Shown one piece after another: positions 32,512-43,632 of a stretch of DNA of 64,000 nt (its first letter is position 1; the number at the start of each line of letters is the position of its first letter). Source of the DNA: Flavobacterium quisquiliarum (GTDB taxonomy: Bacteria > Bacteroidota > Bacteroidia > Flavobacteriales > Flavobacteriaceae); the NCBI RefSeq assembly GCF_019308285.1, contig NZ_WWEM01000013.1, positions 1 through 64,000 on the forward strand. The letters run 5' to 3'. The notes below the pieces were generated by a model. That model had not been told where the DNA came from. It saw only the letters and a list, made by a program, of their open reading frames with translations, and did no database searches. Both the position numbers and the translations under genes were made by a program.

Positions 32512-35500
32512 ATGAAAAAAATATTACCCTTCTTTCTGTTTCTGTTTTGCATTTTAGATTGTTTCTCACAATTTAGTAAGACTCATTATATTCCACCTTT
32601 GATTTCTGTTGACGGACTTGCAAACGATCAATATTTATATATTTCAACTCCAAGTTTGACAACTGTAAATTTCAAAATCATAGCCAATAATGGCAGCGTA
32701 GTCAATGGAACCGTAAGTAGTACTAATCCTTATTTCTATTATATAGCAACAGGAAGTAATACACAATTATTTGCTCCACCAAACAGCAATGGAATTGTGT
32801 CGGGGCGCGGTTACGTAATTGAAGCCGAGGATTTAATTTATGTAAGTGTGAGAGTAAATGCAGGATTAGCTCAAAATGGACAATATAGTCATGCCGGTGG
32901 CTTAGTTTCTAAAGGAAACAGTGCTCTTGGCACCACTTTTAGATTGGGAGCGATGTTAAATCCATTATATGACGAAACATTGTTGAACTTCGCCTCAATC
33001 ATGGCTACAGAAAACAATACTAAAATCACTATTTCAAATATTCAAAACGGTACTCAGCTTTTAGATGGAACAGTAATTTCTGGGCCAATATCAGTTACAT
33101 TAAATAAAAATGAAAGCTATGTATTGGCTTTGAAAAACTACAATGATGGCCAGCCTGTTTCAAACAGCTCAAAAATGATTGGAGCATTAGTCCAATCTGA
33201 CAAATCAGTTGTAGTGAATTCTGGCTCATTTGGAGGAAGTAATAGTACTGTCATGACCAATCAAGGTAAAAATTCTGTTCCTGCAGGAAGAGATGTGGGC
33301 TTTGACCAAATCGTTTCTCTTGAAAAAACAGGAAAAGAATATATATTCATAAAAGGTCTTGGCACTGACGAATTAGAACGTGTATTACTAGTTGCACATT
33401 ATAATAATACAGACGTTTTTCTTAACGGTTCTTCATCTTCATACAAAACACTTAACAGTGGAGAATATGTAGTAATTGACGGAAGCCAATTTGATAATGG
33501 AAGTTTATATGTAAAGACATCTGCAAACGTATTTGCTTATCAAAGTATTGGAGGAACCATACAGCCCGCCAATCAAAATATGTTCTTTGTACCTCCAATA
33601 AACTGTGCAACACCAAATACAGTAGATAATATTCCTCAAATTCAATCTATTGGCAGTAACACTTTTAATGGTTTTCTTAATATTGTAACCGAAACTGGAG
33701 CTTCAGTTTCGTTAAACAATAGCCCTATTACAGATTCTCCAATTCCAATTCAGGGAACTTCAGATTTTGTACGTTACAATATTCCAGATTTATCAGGAAA
33801 TATAGCTGTAAAATCAACTAAGCAAATCTATGTTTCTTATTTTGGCACTAATGGCGCTGCAACCTATGGCGGTTATTATTCTGGTTTTGATTTAAAACCT
33901 GAAATTGTCAGTGGTAAAATTACACTGGACAATTCTTCATGTATTCCAAATGTATCTTTAAAAATAAATACATTATCTTCTTATGATACTTTTCAATGGT
34001 ATAAAGACGATATTCTTATCCCAGGGGAAACTAAAAACAGTTACACTCCTACCCAACCAGGCTTTTATCAAGTAAGAGGAAGTATATCTGGCTGTGTTAC
34101 GAACATTTTCTCTGACAAAATTCCGGTAAGTGATTGCCCTATTAATCAGGACAATGATCTAGTAAACGACAATATTGACATTGATTATGATAATGACGGA
34201 ATAACAAATTGTACAGAATCTTATGGAGATCAGCCATTAAACGTTTCAAATCCACTTTTGGGATTAGTTAAAGTTGGCACATATTCTAATTCTTTTTCTG
34301 GTGAAATTACCAATCCTTTGCCGGTTGTAGCGCCCATAAGTGGAAGTGTAGATGGAAGTTTTATTACTCATATTGCATCTGGAAAAGGAGCTTCGACGAG
34401 TTATACTCTAAAATTTACAAATCCTATAAACCTTCGTTTAGAATACAGCTCGACAGCAAACACTGATGAATTAATAAATCCTGATTCAGAATACATTATC
34501 AATTCAGATATCAATAAAACTTTTACTGTTTTAAATCCTGATAATCAATTATTAATTGATACTAATTATGATGGAATATATGAAAGTGGTGTTACGGAAT
34601 TCTCTTCTTTCGAAATTCGCTTTCGATTAAATGGAAATGTTCCTTTGCCAGCGGGAACTGGTACATTCAAATTTCAATCTTACCAAACCCAATCGTTTAA
34701 AATCACTCATAAAAATCTGTCCGATGAAACAGAAAGCAAATCAACCTTTAAACTTATTGCGACTTGTGTACCTAAAGATACCGATGGAGACGGAATTCCT
34801 GACCAATTAGATTTAGATTCAGACAATGATGGAATTCCAGACTTAATAGAATCGCAGATACAACCAAAACCGTTGTCTAATAGAGACACTAATTTAGACG
34901 GATTAGACGATATTTTTACTTTATCCGAAAACGCCTTAGATACTGATAAAGACGGCATTCCAAATTATCTCGATTTAGACAGTGATAATGACGGAATATA
35001 TGATTTGGTAGAATCTGGCAGTAACGCTCCAGATGCAAATAGAGATGGGGTAATTGATACAATGGATTTTGGAACCAACGGATTATCTAATTCTTTAGAA
35101 ACGAGTCCTGACAATGGTATTTTAAAATATACTGTTTTAGATTCTGATAATGACGGCATAAAAAATTACACAGAAATTGACAGCGATGATGATGGTTGTA
35201 ACGATGTTACTGAAGCTGGGTTTACTGATCCAGACTTTGACGGTCAATTAGGCAGCGCTCCTGTACTCGTAAATTCATTTGGAATTGTAACCAGCAGAAC
35301 TGATGGTTATACAACACCAAATGGGAATTATATTATTGCAACTCCAATTATAATTACAAAACAACCAGAAAATCAAACCATTTGTGAGTTAGAAAAAGCA
35401 ATCTTCTCTGTAGAGTCTAATGCCGACAGTTTTCAATGGCAGGTCTCAAGTGATGGTGGAATTGTTTGGAATGCTTTAACTGAAAATACTGTTTATACTG

Positions 35501-37002
35501 GAACCAAAACCACATCTTTGACAATTCAGAAAACAAGTAATACAATGAATGGTTATCAATATCGCGTGCTTTTAAACAGAATTAATAATGCCTGCGGATT
35601 GACTTCAGCTAATTCTGTGACATTAAAAATTCTAGCTCTTCCAGTATTAAATTCTCCTGTTACAATCGTGCAGTGCGATGACGATACTGATGGTATTTCA
35701 AATTTTAATATAACGGAGAAAAACAGCTTTGTTTCTTCCAATTCGACCAACGAGACTTTTACCTATTACACTAGCTTAGTTGGAGCAAATACAAAAGATC
35801 CAGCTACATTAATTTCAAATCCACTTTCTTTTACAAGCAATAACAAAAGTATTTGGACAAGAGTTGAAAATTCAAACGGATGTTTTTCTGTTGCTCAATT
35901 AAATCTAGTAGTTTCAACTACACAAATTGACCCTGCTTTTAAAAGATCATTTACCGTTTGCGATGATTCAGTTGAAAACATAAGTATTGATACTGATGGC
36001 ATTGCGACCTTTGATTTTAGTAGTGTAACTAATGAAATTGAAGCGATGCTTCCTTCAGCAAGTATCAATTATTCCATAAAGTATTATGCTAATGAAATAG
36101 ATGCTTTTGCAGAAATGAATGCAATATCAGATCCTTCTAGTTATAGAAATTCAAAACCAAATCAGCAAGATATTTGGGTAAGAGTAGACAGTAATCTGGA
36201 TAATGCTTGTTTTGGAATTGGACCATTTATAACATTAAAAGTAAATGCAAAACCCAATATAGATATTAATATTGATAAGAGTGATGATGGATTAGTTTGT
36301 TCCAATTTACCAACCTTTTACATTAAACTTGATGCAGGAATCATCGGAAATATTCCAGCCAGTACATATACTTATGTCTGGTCAAAAGATGGAAGCATAA
36401 TTCCGGGAGAAACGAATGAAACTTTAGATGTTAATGAAGAAGGAAAATACACTGTAGAAGTTTTCACAAAAGACGAGGCAAGCTGCAGCAGAACTCGAAC
36501 CATCACTGTAACCGCTTCGGATATTGCACATCTCGATTCTGTCACTATCTCTGACTTATCTGATTTTAACACAGTTGAAGTAAATGTTTCGGGAACAGGA
36601 AATTATGAATATAGTATTGATGATCCAAATGGTTCTTTTCAAGATTCAAACTACTTTGAAAATATTAGAGCAGGAATACACGAGCTTTATATCAACGATA
36701 AAAATAAATGCGGCAAAATCTCCAAAACTATCGCTGTACTTGGCATTCCTAAGTTTTTCACACCAAATAATGATGGCCACAATGATTATTGGAATCTACA
36801 AGGAGCTGATGACGTTTTTAACTCAGGAGCAAAAATCCTTATTTTCGATCGATATGGTAAATTAATCAAACAGATTATAGCTTCTGGAAATGGCTGGGAT
36901 GGAACATATACCGGAAGTCCAATGCCTGCCGATGATTATTGGTATACTATAAAATTGGAAGATGGACGAGAAGTAAAAGGTCATTTCAGTTTAAAAAGAT
37001 AG
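32512..37002 (+). CDS. Giant T9SS type B cargo with IgGFc-binding-like domain and thrombospondin type 3 repeats
   Basis: A 1496-residue exported protein. After the signal peptide (to about residue 20) comes an IgGFc-binding-protein-like N-terminal domain (residues about 90-430; [26 protein letters not shown]). Around residues 550-920 are calcium-binding thrombospondin type 3-like repeats ([51 protein letters not shown]). Ig-like modules follow, and the type B CTD ends in KGHFSLKR. It is a probable adhesin or surface stalk protein, secreted by the type IX system. The 193 bases before it are AT-rich and no clear promoter was found. Confidence 0.9.
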   Translation: MKKILPFFLFLFCILDCFSQFSKTHYIPPLISVDGLANDQYLYISTPSLTTVNFKIIANNGSVVNGTVSSTNPYFYYIATGSNTQLFAPPNSNGIVSGRGYVIEAEDLIYVSVRVNAGLAQNGQYSHAGGLVSKGNSALGTTFRLGAMLNPLYDETLLNFASIMATENNTKITISNIQNGTQLLDGTVISGPISVTLNKNESYVLALKNYNDGQPVSNSSKMIGALVQSDKSVVVNSGSFGGSNSTVMTNQGKNSVPAGRDVGFDQIVSLEKTGKEYIFIKGLGTDELERVLLVAHYNNTDVFLNGSSSSYKTLNSGEYVVIDGSQFDNGSLYVKTSANVFAYQSIGGTIQPANQNMFFVPPINCATPNTVDNIPQIQSIGSNTFNGFLNIVTETGASVSLNNSPITDSPIPIQGTSDFVRYNIPDLSGNIAVKSTKQIYVSYFGTNGAATYGGYYSGFDLKPEIVSGKITLDNSSCIPNVSLKINTLSSYDTFQWYKDDILIPGETKNSYTPTQPGFYQVRGSISGCVTNIFSDKIPVSDCPINQDNDLVNDNIDIDYDNDGITNCTESYGDQPLNVSNPLLGLVKVGTYSNSFSGEITNPLPVVAPISGSVDGSFITHIASGKGASTSYTLKFTNPINLRLEYSSTANTDELINPDSEYIINSDINKTFTVLNPDNQLLIDTNYDGIYESGVTEFSSFEIRFRLNGNVPLPAGTGTFKFQSYQTQSFKITHKNLSDETESKSTFKLIATCVPKDTDGDGIPDQLDLDSDNDGIPDLIESQIQPKPLSNRDTNLDGLDDIFTLSENALDTDKDGIPNYLDLDSDNDGIYDLVESGSNAPDANRDGVIDTMDFGTNGLSNSLETSPDNGILKYTVLDSDNDGIKNYTEIDSDDDGCNDVTEAGFTDPDFDGQLGSAPVLVNSFGIVTSRTDGYTTPNGNYIIATPIIITKQPENQTICELEKAIFSVESNADSFQWQVSSDGGIVWNALTENTVYTGTKTTSLTIQKTSNTMNGYQYRVLLNRINNACGLTSANSVTLKILALPVLNSPVTIVQCDDDTDGISNFNITEKNSFVSSNSTNETFTYYTSLVGANTKDPATLISNPLSFTSNNKSIWTRVENSNGCFSVAQLNLVVSTTQIDPAFKRSFTVCDDSVENISIDTDGIATFDFSSVTNEIEAMLPSASINYSIKYYANEIDAFAEMNAISDPSSYRNSKPNQQDIWVRVDSNLDNACFGIGPFITLKVNAKPNIDINIDKSDDGLVCSNLPTFYIKLDAGIIGNIPASTYTYVWSKDGSIIPGETNETLDVNEEGKYTVEVFTKDEASCSRTRTITVTASDIAHLDSVTISDLSDFNTVEVNVSGTGNYEYSIDDPNGSFQDSNYFENIRAGIHELYINDKNKCGKISKTIAVLGIPKFFTPNNDGHNDYWNLQGADDVFNSGAKILIFDRYGKLIKQIIASGNGWDGTYTGSPMPADDYWYTIKLEDGREVKGHFSLKR

Positions 37003-37032
37003 ATCTTTAAAATTCCAATAAATAGCAAAAAG

Positions 37033-37075
37033 AAATCCCAAACTCCAAGTAATTGGAATTTGGGATTTTTTATAT
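37033..37075. terminator. Bidirectional intrinsic terminator
   Basis: A stem of 15 pairs with one mismatch (AAATCCCAAACTCCAA from 37033, complement ending 37068), loop GTAA, flanked by A and T runs. It lies between the convergent T9SS cargo and typA genes. Confidence 0.9.
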
Positions 37076-37091
37076 TGAGATCTAAAATTTA

Positions 37092-38888
37092 TTAGATTTT
37101 ATATCTTTTTCTATCTGTTTCGCTTAAGTAGATTTTTCTTAAACGTAAAGATTTTGGAGTAACTTCAACATACTCATCTTTTTGAATGTACTCTAAAGCT
37201 TCTTCTAAAGAGAATTTGATAGCTGGAATAATTCTAGCTTTATCATCAGCTCCAGAAGAACGAACGTTAGAAAGTTTTTTCGTTTTAGTAACGTTAACAG
37301 TCATATCGTCGCTACGAGTATTTTCTCCAATTACTTGCCCTTCGTAGATATCCTCATTTGGATCAACGAAGAATTTACCACGATCTTGTAATTTATCGAT
37401 AGAGTAAGGAATTGCTTTTCCATTTTCCATAGAGATTAATGAACCGTTGTTACGTCCAGGAATTTCTCCTTTGTATGGTTCGTATCCAATGAAACGGTGT
37501 GCCATGATAGCTTCACCAGCAGTTGCAGTAAGTAATTGATTTCTTAAACCGATAATTCCACGAGACGGAATATTGAACTTAATAATCATACGCTCACCTT
37601 TACCTTCCATAGAAAGCATTTCACCTTTACGGATTGTAACGAATTCAACCGCTCTACCTGAAAGATTTTCCGGTAAATCGATAGTTAATTCCTCAATTGG
37701 CTCACATTTCACACCATCAACTTCTTTGATGATAACTTGTGGCTGACCAATTTGAAGCTCATACCCTTCTCTTCTCATTGTTTCAATAAGAACCGATAAG
37801 TGAAGTACACCACGACCAAAAACCATGAATTTATCAGCAGAATCAGTTTCTCCAACTTTCATTGCTAAGTTTTTCTCCAACTCTTTTGTCAATCTTTCAC
37901 GGATATGACGAGAAGTAACAAATTTACCTTCTTTACCAAAGAAAGGTGAATCGTTAATTGTAAACAACATAGACATTGTTGGCTCATCGATTGCGATAGT
38001 CTGTAAAGCCTCAGGATTTTCAAAATCAGCAATAGTATCACCAATTTCAAAACCTTCAATACCTACAACAGCACAAATATCTCCAGCAACTACTTCTTCT
38101 ACTTTTCTACGGCCTAAACCTTCAAAAGTATGTAATTCTTTAATTCTTGATTTGATTACTTTACCATCTCTTTTTACTAAAGAAATAGGTGATCCTTCTT
38201 TCAATACACCTCTTTCAAGACGTCCAATAGCGATACGACCTGTAAAAGAAGAGAAATCTAAAGATGTAATCAACATTTGAGGAGTTCCTTCAGAAACTTT
38301 AGGAGCTGGAACATTAGCAATAACCATGTCTAATAATGGCTCAATGTTTTCCGTTTGATTTTTCCAATCATCAGACATCCAGTTGTTTTTAGCAGAACCG
38401 TAAACAGTTGGAAAATCCAATTGCTCTTCAGTAGCACCTAATTCAAACATTAAGTCAAAAACTTTTTCGTGAACTTCTTCAGGAGTACAGTTTTCTTTAT
38501 CTACTTTATTGATAACCACGCATGGTTTTAATCCTAAATCGATCGCTTTTTGCAAAACGAAACGAGTTTGAGGCATTGGACCTTCGAAAGCATCAACTAG
38601 CAAACATACACCATCGGCCATGTTCAATACACGTTCTACTTCACCTCCAAAATCGGCGTGGCCTGGAGTATCGATAATATTGATTTTTGTTCCTTTATAT
38701 TGAACCGAAACGTTTTTAGAAGTAATTGTAATACCTCTCTCACGCTCTAAATCATTATTATCTAAGATTAAATCACCTGTGTTTTCGTTCTCACGAAATA
38801 ACTGACAGTGATACATAATTTTATCAACCAAAGTTGTTTTACCGTGATCGACGTGGGCAATAATTGCAATGTTTCTAATAGATTCCAT
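37092..38888 (-). CDS. typA: Ribosome-associated GTPase TypA/BipA
   Basis: A 598-residue translational GTPase, the usual length. GTPase motifs are G1 [10 protein letters not shown] (residues 10-19), the switch I RGITI, G3 [12 protein letters not shown] and G4 NKVDK. EF-G-like domains II, III and V follow, then the BipA-specific C-terminal domain ([28 protein letters not shown]). BipA assists 50S assembly and stress adaptation. It is transcribed alone with a -7 box upstream. Confidence 0.97.
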   Translation of the reverse strand: MESIRNIAIIAHVDHGKTTLVDKIMYHCQLFRENENTGDLILDNNDLERERGITITSKNVSVQYKGTKINIIDTPGHADFGGEVERVLNMADGVCLLVDAFEGPMPQTRFVLQKAIDLGLKPCVVINKVDKENCTPEEVHEKVFDLMFELGATEEQLDFPTVYGSAKNNWMSDDWKNQTENIEPLLDMVIANVPAPKVSEGTPQMLITSLDFSSFTGRIAIGRLERGVLKEGSPISLVKRDGKVIKSRIKELHTFEGLGRRKVEEVVAGDICAVVGIEGFEIGDTIADFENPEALQTIAIDEPTMSMLFTINDSPFFGKEGKFVTSRHIRERLTKELEKNLAMKVGETDSADKFMVFGRGVLHLSVLIETMRREGYELQIGQPQVIIKEVDGVKCEPIEELTIDLPENLSGRAVEFVTIRKGEMLSMEGKGERMIIKFNIPSRGIIGLRNQLLTATAGEAIMAHRFIGYEPYKGEIPGRNNGSLISMENGKAIPYSIDKLQDRGKFFVDPNEDIYEGQVIGENTRSDDMTVNVTKTKKLSNVRSSGADDKARIIPAIKFSLEEALEYIQKDEYVEVTPKSLRLRKIYLSETDRKRYKI

Positions 38889-38907
38889 CTGTGATTTTTA
38901 ATGGGCG

Positions 38908-38915
38908 CAAAGGTA
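38908..38915 (-). promoter_or_regulatory. Promoter -7 box of typA
   Basis: TACCTTTG on the minus strand matches TAnnTTTG, about 19 bases upstream of the typA start codon. The spacer is A- and T-rich and the -33 element is TTT rather than TTG. Confidence 0.55.
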
Positions 38916-39022
38916 CACTTTATTTTTTAAAAAAAAATGTTTCTATCATAGTTTGCGTATATACAATCAATTAGTTAATACAAAACGCCAAAATATAGCT
39001 CCCAAAATAGTATTAACATATG

Positions 39023-39051
39023 TTTAGTTATAGTTAATTTAACTATATTTG
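39023..39051 (+). promoter_or_regulatory. Promoter of the PAS histidine kinase gene, possibly leaderless
   Basis: TTTA (39023-39026), a 17-base spacer and TATATTTG (39044-39051) fit the Flavobacterium promoter with one mismatch. The ATG is only five bases after the -7 box, so the transcript would begin at or next to the start codon. Confidence 0.6.
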
Positions 39052-39056
39052 GAGTA

Positions 39057-40766
39057 ATGAAAAGTAAAACTCTCCAAATTACTCTTATTTACACCATCAT
39101 CTCGATACTTACGGCTGTTTTATGTCATAAACTGCTCATAGGTTACTTTTCATCTTCAGAATACTTGTATTTATCCCTTATAAAAGACATTATATTCATC
39201 TTAATTACAGGATTGGTCTTTAGATTTATACTTTCAAAAAACGAAAAAAGAAGCAAAACAATTTTTGAAAAGCTAAACAAAACCAACGAAGAAATAAAAG
39301 AATCTAATGAGAAATATGACATTGTAGCAAAAGCAACAAGCGATACTATTTGGGATTGGAAAATACAAGAGGACAGTATTAACTGGAATAAAGGCATAGA
39401 AGGTGTTTTTGGTTATAATCCCGAAGAAGTAGGCAAAACTTCTAAATGGTGGTTTGACAAAATTCACCCGGAAGATAGTATCCGAATGTCAATAAAACTA
39501 TATTCTTTTATTGAACAAAAAACGGAAAAATGGCAGGATCAATATCGCTTTAGATGCGCTGACGGAACTTATAAATATGTTCTCGACAGAGGCTTTTTAT
39601 TAAAGGACGAAAACGGCAGAGCCATCAGAATGATTGGAGCCATTCAGGACATCACAAAACAAAAAGAAGAAGAACAACGTTTAAAACTTCTCGAAACAGT
39701 AATTACACAATCTAAAGATTCTATTTTAATTACTGAAGCCAATTCTCCTGATGGAAAAATTCCAAAAATTGTATACGTTAATCCCGCATTTTCACAAATG
39801 TCTGGTTATCTATCCAATGAAATAATCGGAAAATCTCCAAACATTTTTAAAGGACCAAATTCCGACTCTGAAGAGCTAAAGAAACTCTTAAAAGCCATCA
39901 AAAATGAAGAAGAATGTTTAATCGAAACCATAACTTATACTAAAAACAAAGAAGAATATTGGGTACGTTTTTCTATGATTCCAATTTTCAATAACGAAGG
40001 CGTTATTTCTCATTGGATCTCAATACAACGAGATATCACTGATGAGAAAAAACTGGAAACAGAAAAAGAACATCTTATTCGCGAATTAACACAGAACAAT
40101 AAAGATTTAAAACAATTCTCCTACATCACCTCTCATAACCTGAGAGCGCCTTTATCGAATTTAATTGGATTATTAAATCTCATGGAAGATATTCCATTAG
40201 AAAATGAAGAATTGGAAGAAATTTTAGCTGGCTTCACCAAATCAACACATTTATTAAACGAAACCATAAATGACTTAGTAAAAGTTATTATCATAAAAGA
40301 CAACCCTTCAATGCAAAAAGAAGAAGTCTCTTTAAAAGAAGTTTTTGAAAATGTCTTCAGCCAGCTATCATTTCAGATAGAACTGCATAAACCAATAATC
40401 AAACTTAAATTTGACAAGGTTCCAGAACTTAATACAAACAAAGCGTATCTTGAAAGTATTTTACTAAATCTACTGACCAACTCAATTAAATACAAATCAG
40501 AAAATAGAAAATTAAAAATATCAATTACAGCCGATAAGATAGACAACAAAACGATATTAACCTTTAAAGACAATGGAATTGGAATTGACTTAGAAAGAAA
40601 TCGAGATAAAATATTCGGACTTTATCAAAGATTCCATAATTATCCAGATAGTAAAGGATTAGGCCTTTATCTTGTAAAATCGCAGGTAGAAACAATGGGA
40701 GGAATAATTTCTATAGAAAGCGAAGTCAACAAGGGAACCACATTTACAATAACATTTAAAAACTAA
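39057..40766 (+). CDS. Membrane-bound PAS domain sensor histidine kinase
   Basis: A 569-residue kinase. Two transmembrane helices fill residues 5-65. Two PAS/PAC domains follow, about 80-205 (TIWDWKIQEDSINWN, GAIQDIT) and 210-340 (ILITEAN, VNPAFSQMSGY, ISIQRDIT). The second lacks the LOV cysteine, so it is not a flavin photosensor of that type. The HisKA-like H-box is SHNLRAPLSNL (H360); the ATPase has N box LLNLLTNSIKYK, DNGIGID and KGLGLYLVKSQVE. A response regulator gene follows after five bases. Confidence 0.92.
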   Translation: MKSKTLQITLIYTIISILTAVLCHKLLIGYFSSSEYLYLSLIKDIIFILITGLVFRFILSKNEKRSKTIFEKLNKTNEEIKESNEKYDIVAKATSDTIWDWKIQEDSINWNKGIEGVFGYNPEEVGKTSKWWFDKIHPEDSIRMSIKLYSFIEQKTEKWQDQYRFRCADGTYKYVLDRGFLLKDENGRAIRMIGAIQDITKQKEEEQRLKLLETVITQSKDSILITEANSPDGKIPKIVYVNPAFSQMSGYLSNEIIGKSPNIFKGPNSDSEELKKLLKAIKNEEECLIETITYTKNKEEYWVRFSMIPIFNNEGVISHWISIQRDITDEKKLETEKEHLIRELTQNNKDLKQFSYITSHNLRAPLSNLIGLLNLMEDIPLENEELEEILAGFTKSTHLLNETINDLVKVIIIKDNPSMQKEEVSLKEVFENVFSQLSFQIELHKPIIKLKFDKVPELNTNKAYLESILLNLLTNSIKYKSENRKLKISITADKIDNKTILTFKDNGIGIDLERNRDKIFGLYQRFHNYPDSKGLGLYLVKSQVETMGGIISIESEVNKGTTFTITFKN

Positions 40767-40771
40767 TTATT

Positions 40772-41179
40772 ATGCTCGAGCAGATTTTATGCATCGACGA
40801 TGACCCCATCACGCTGATGTTATGCAAAAAAGTAATTTCTAAATCTTCATTTTCACATGAAGTTATTACAGCTCAGAACGGTGAAGAAGCACTCCATCAT
40901 TTCAACACCTTAAAATACACCAACGATAAAAGCAAAAAAAAGCCGGAATTAATTTTTCTGGACCTAAATATGCCTATAATGGGTGGCTGGGAATTTTTAG
41001 ATCATTTCACTTCGCCAGATTATAATACATTCAATTCTGTTCCTGTAATTGTCCTATCTTCTACAATTGACCCCGAAGATCTAGCCAAAGCAAAAAAATA
41101 TCCGATTATCATTGACTTCCTGTCAAAACCAATTACAATTCCAATGCTAGAATATCTTAAGAAAAAAATAAGCCTATGA
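40772..41179 (+). CDS. Single-domain CheY-like response regulator
   Basis: A 135-residue receiver domain with acidic pocket IDDDP (residues 8-12), phosphoacceptor D64 in LIFLDLNMPIMGGWEFLDHF, conserved serine in VLSSTIDPED and lysine in DFLSKPIT. It has no output domain, so it must act by protein contact or as a phosphorelay member. It is co-transcribed with the PAS kinase five bases upstream and is its natural partner. Confidence 0.92.
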   Translation: MLEQILCIDDDPITLMLCKKVISKSSFSHEVITAQNGEEALHHFNTLKYTNDKSKKKPELIFLDLNMPIMGGWEFLDHFTSPDYNTFNSVPVIVLSSTIDPEDLAKAKKYPIIIDFLSKPITIPMLEYLKKKISL

Positions 41180-41251
41180 GGTTCATTTTTAACTATATTA
41201 GATTCTAAACTCCAAAAAAACTAAAGTTTTTAAACATTAGATTTCGCAAAT

Positions 41252-41303
41252 AAAAAATCCAGATTTCAATTGTCATAAAAATTGAAATCTGGATTTTTTT
41301 ATT
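41252..41303. terminator. Strong intrinsic terminator after the response regulator gene
   Basis: A 20-bp perfect stem (41252-41271 with 41280-41299, containing AATCCAGATTTCAATT), eight-base loop and T-run. Confidence 0.93.
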
Positions 41304-41326
41304 CTTGGCCTTACCAACTGGAATAA

Positions 41327-41357
41327 AACAAAAAAAGTCCTCTAAAAGAGGACTTTT
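41327..41357 (-). terminator. Intrinsic terminator of rpsT
   Basis: An 11-bp perfect stem (AAAAGTCCTCT at 41333-41343 with 41347-41357) and a three-base loop, followed on the minus strand by a T-run. Confidence 0.9.
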
Positions 41358-41379
41358 ATATCTTTAGCAAATTGTTTAA

Positions 41380-41631
41380 TTACAATTTAGCAACGTGTTT
41401 AGTTAATTTAGACTTCAAGTTAGAAGCTTTATTATCATGAATGATGTTCTTTTTAGCTAATTTATCAATCATAGAGATTACAGTAGATAATTTAGCAGCA
41501 GCATCAGATTTATCAGTAGCTAATCTTAACGCTTTAATAGCATTACGAGTAGTTTTATGTTGATATCTGTTAAGAACTCTTTTCTTTTCGTTACTTCTGA
41601 TTCTTTTTAATGCTGACTTATGATTTGCCAT
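41380..41631 (-). CDS. rpsT: 30S ribosomal protein S20
   Basis: An 83-residue basic protein with the S20 signature: MANHKSALKRIRSNEKKRVLNRYQHKTTRNAIKAL, and the C-terminal helices ISMIDKLAKKNIIHDNKASNLKSKLTKHV. S20 binds 16S rRNA early in 30S assembly. Its own terminator follows. The two tRNA-Glu genes lie just upstream on the same strand, so one long precursor transcript is possible. Confidence 0.97.
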   Translation of the reverse strand: MANHKSALKRIRSNEKKRVLNRYQHKTTRNAIKALRLATDKSDAAAKLSTVISMIDKLAKKNIIHDNKASNLKSKLTKHVAKL

Positions 41632-41785
41632 TTTCTTTAATTTTAGATGTAATAATTATTATAAATACTAGTTAAAAAAGAAAAACCTCCCACAATTGTA
41701 AAAACAATCACTTTGGTTTTAACTAATAAAATAAAAACCGAGACACCAATTTTTATTTTACAAAACTTATTTACAACTAATTTTG

Positions 41786-41857
41786 TAGTCCGTAGGGGAA
41801 TCGAACCCCTGTTACCAGGATGAAAACCTGGCGTCCTAACCCCTAGACGAACGGACC
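41786..41857 (-). tRNA. tRNA-Glu (anticodon TTC)
   Basis: Seventy-two bases fold as a cloverleaf: acceptor GGTCCGT/ACGGACT, D-stem GTCT/GGAC, anticodon stem CCAGG/CCTGG with loop TTTTCAT (anticodon TTC), T-stem AGGGG/CCCCT. The discriminator is A and the CCA end is not encoded. Confidence 0.96.
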
Positions 41858-41901
41858 TAATTCTCCTAAGTTGGAAACTATTCAATATGTAATATAACTT
41901 G

Positions 41902-41973
41902 TAGTCCGTGGGGGAATCGAACCCCCCTTACCAGGATGAAAACCTGGCGTCCTAACCGATAGACGAACGGACC
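41902..41973 (-). tRNA. tRNA-Glu (anticodon TTC), second copy
   Basis: Near-identical to the copy at 41786 but with D-loop ATCGGTTA instead of AGGGGTTA, variable loop TAAG, and T-stem GGGGG/CCCCC. The anticodon loop and acceptor stem are the same; CCA is not encoded. The two lie 44 bases apart in tandem. Confidence 0.96.
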
Positions 41974-42051
41974 GTGCTTCTCTAATGCGGATGCAAAGAT
42001 ACATCTATTTTTTATCTGCACAATAGCTGATGCTATTTTTTTTATAATTTT

Positions 42052-43530
42052 TTAATACGCCTTTGCAAAAAGCACTCTTTTAGAAGAAGGATTCCCAGTA
42101 AACACACAGGCTCCAACCTCCTCAACAGCATCCAAAGGAATACAACGAATGGTTGCTTTTGTTAAGTCTTTTATTTTTTCTTCAGTTGCTGCAGTTCCAT
42201 CCCAATGAGCTGAAATAAAACCTCCTTTACCTTCCAAAACTTCCTTAAATTCCTCAAAACTATTTACTTCCGTAATATGAGTATTACGATAATTCAAAGC
42301 TTTATCAAATAAATCTTTTTGAACCTGCTCTAAAAGATTATTTACATGATCAACAATATTTTCGCTGGCAACAACTTCTTTCGTCAAATTATCACGTCTT
42401 GCCACCTCAAAAGTTCCATTTTCTAAATCTTTTGGACCAACAGCAATTCTAACAGGAACACCTTTTAATTCCCATTCCGCAAATTTAAATCCTGGTTTTT
42501 GAGTTGTTCTATCATCATATTTAACTGAGATTTTTAGCTTTCTTAATTTTGCTGTTAACTCATTAACTGCAGTCGTAATCTGAGCTAATTGCTCATCAGT
42601 TTTATGAATCGGAACAATAACGACTTGTATTGGCGCCAAATTTGGAGGCAACACCAAACCTTGATCATCAGAATGTGTCATGATTAAAGCCCCCATCAAA
42701 CGAGTTGAAACCCCCCATGATGTTCCCCAAACATGCTCTTGTTTTCCTTCTGCATTAGCAAACTTAACATCAAAAGCTTTTGCAAAGTTCTGACCTAAAA
42801 AGTGCGATGTTCCAGCTTGTAATGCTTTTCCATCTTGCATTAATGCTTCAATACAGTACGTTTCATCAGCACCCGCAAAACGCTCTGTTTCTGTTTTGAA
42901 TCCTTTTACCACTGGAATAGCCATAAAATTTTCAGCAAAATCAGCATAAACATTCATCATTTTTTCAGACTCTTCAATAGCTTCTGCTTTTGTAGCGTGA
43001 GCCGTATGTCCTTCCTGCCATAAAAACTCAGCAGTTCTTAAAAACAAACGCGTACGCATTTCCCAACGAACCACATTTGCCCATTGATTGATCAATAAAG
43101 GCAAATCTCTATAAGATTGCACCCATCCTTTATATGTAGACCAGATAATTGCCTCACTGGTTGGACGAACAATAAGCTCCTCTTCCAATTTAGCGTTTGG
43201 ATCAACCATTAATTTCCCAGGTCTTTCTTCATCATTTTTTAATCTGTAATGTGTTACAACAGCACATTCTTTTGCAAATCCTTCAGCATTTGTCTCTTCA
43301 GCCTCAAACATGCTCTTAGGCACGAATAAAGGAAAATAAGCATTTTGATGTCCCGTTTCTTTGAACATACGATCTAATTCAGCCTGCATTTTTTCCCAAA
43401 TGGCATATCCGTACGGCTTAATCACCATACATCCTCTAACTCCTGAATTTTCAGCTAGATCTGCCTTAACAACCAGCTCGTTATACCATTTCGAATAATC
43501 TTCTGATCTTGTAGTGAGGTTCTTACTCAT
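42052..43530 (-). CDS. proS: Prolyl-tRNA synthetase
   Basis: A class II aminoacyl-tRNA synthetase of about 492 residues, the short archaeal/eukaryote-like ProS type without the bacterial editing insertion. Visible motifs are the N-terminal [20 protein letters not shown], motif 2 [58 protein letters not shown], and the C-terminal anticodon-binding domain with the closing AKAY. The ATG at 43530 is preferred to one at 43587, which would add an unrelated 19-residue lead. Confidence 0.96.
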   Translation of the reverse strand: MSKNLTTRSEDYSKWYNELVVKADLAENSGVRGCMVIKPYGYAIWEKMQAELDRMFKETGHQNAYFPLFVPKSMFEAEETNAEGFAKECAVVTHYRLKNDEERPGKLMVDPNAKLEEELIVRPTSEAIIWSTYKGWVQSYRDLPLLINQWANVVRWEMRTRLFLRTAEFLWQEGHTAHATKAEAIEESEKMMNVYADFAENFMAIPVVKGFKTETERFAGADETYCIEALMQDGKALQAGTSHFLGQNFAKAFDVKFANAEGKQEHVWGTSWGVSTRLMGALIMTHSDDQGLVLPPNLAPIQVVIVPIHKTDEQLAQITTAVNELTAKLRKLKISVKYDDRTTQKPGFKFAEWELKGVPVRIAVGPKDLENGTFEVARRDNLTKEVVASENIVDHVNNLLEQVQKDLFDKALNYRNTHITEVNSFEEFKEVLEGKGGFISAHWDGTAATEEKIKDLTKATIRCIPLDAVEEVGACVFTGNPSSKRVLFAKAY

Positions 43531-43594
43531 ATTATATAGTTTGGCACAAATTTTGTTTTCAATAATTTTAACTAAATAGTTTGACAAAACTAAC

Positions 43595-43602
43595 TATTTT
43601 TG
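43595..43602 (+). promoter_or_regulatory. Promoter -7 box of the Gly/Trp/Tyr-rich lipoprotein gene
   Basis: TATTTTTG matches TAnnTTTG, 30 bases upstream of the start codon. No TTG lies at the expected distance, so the assignment is moderate. Confidence 0.45.
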
Positions 43603-43632
43603 TAATGTGCAACAATAAAAATCACCACAGAT

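Noticed and set aside
34780-35220. Periodic GATxxAGATGG-type repeats that look like a DNA repeat array.
   Set aside because: They encode thrombospondin type 3 calcium-binding repeats within a long intact gene.
41643-41885. An 80-codon frame on the minus strand between rpsT and proS.
   Set aside because: It runs through a tRNA-Glu gene, whose cloverleaf is clear.
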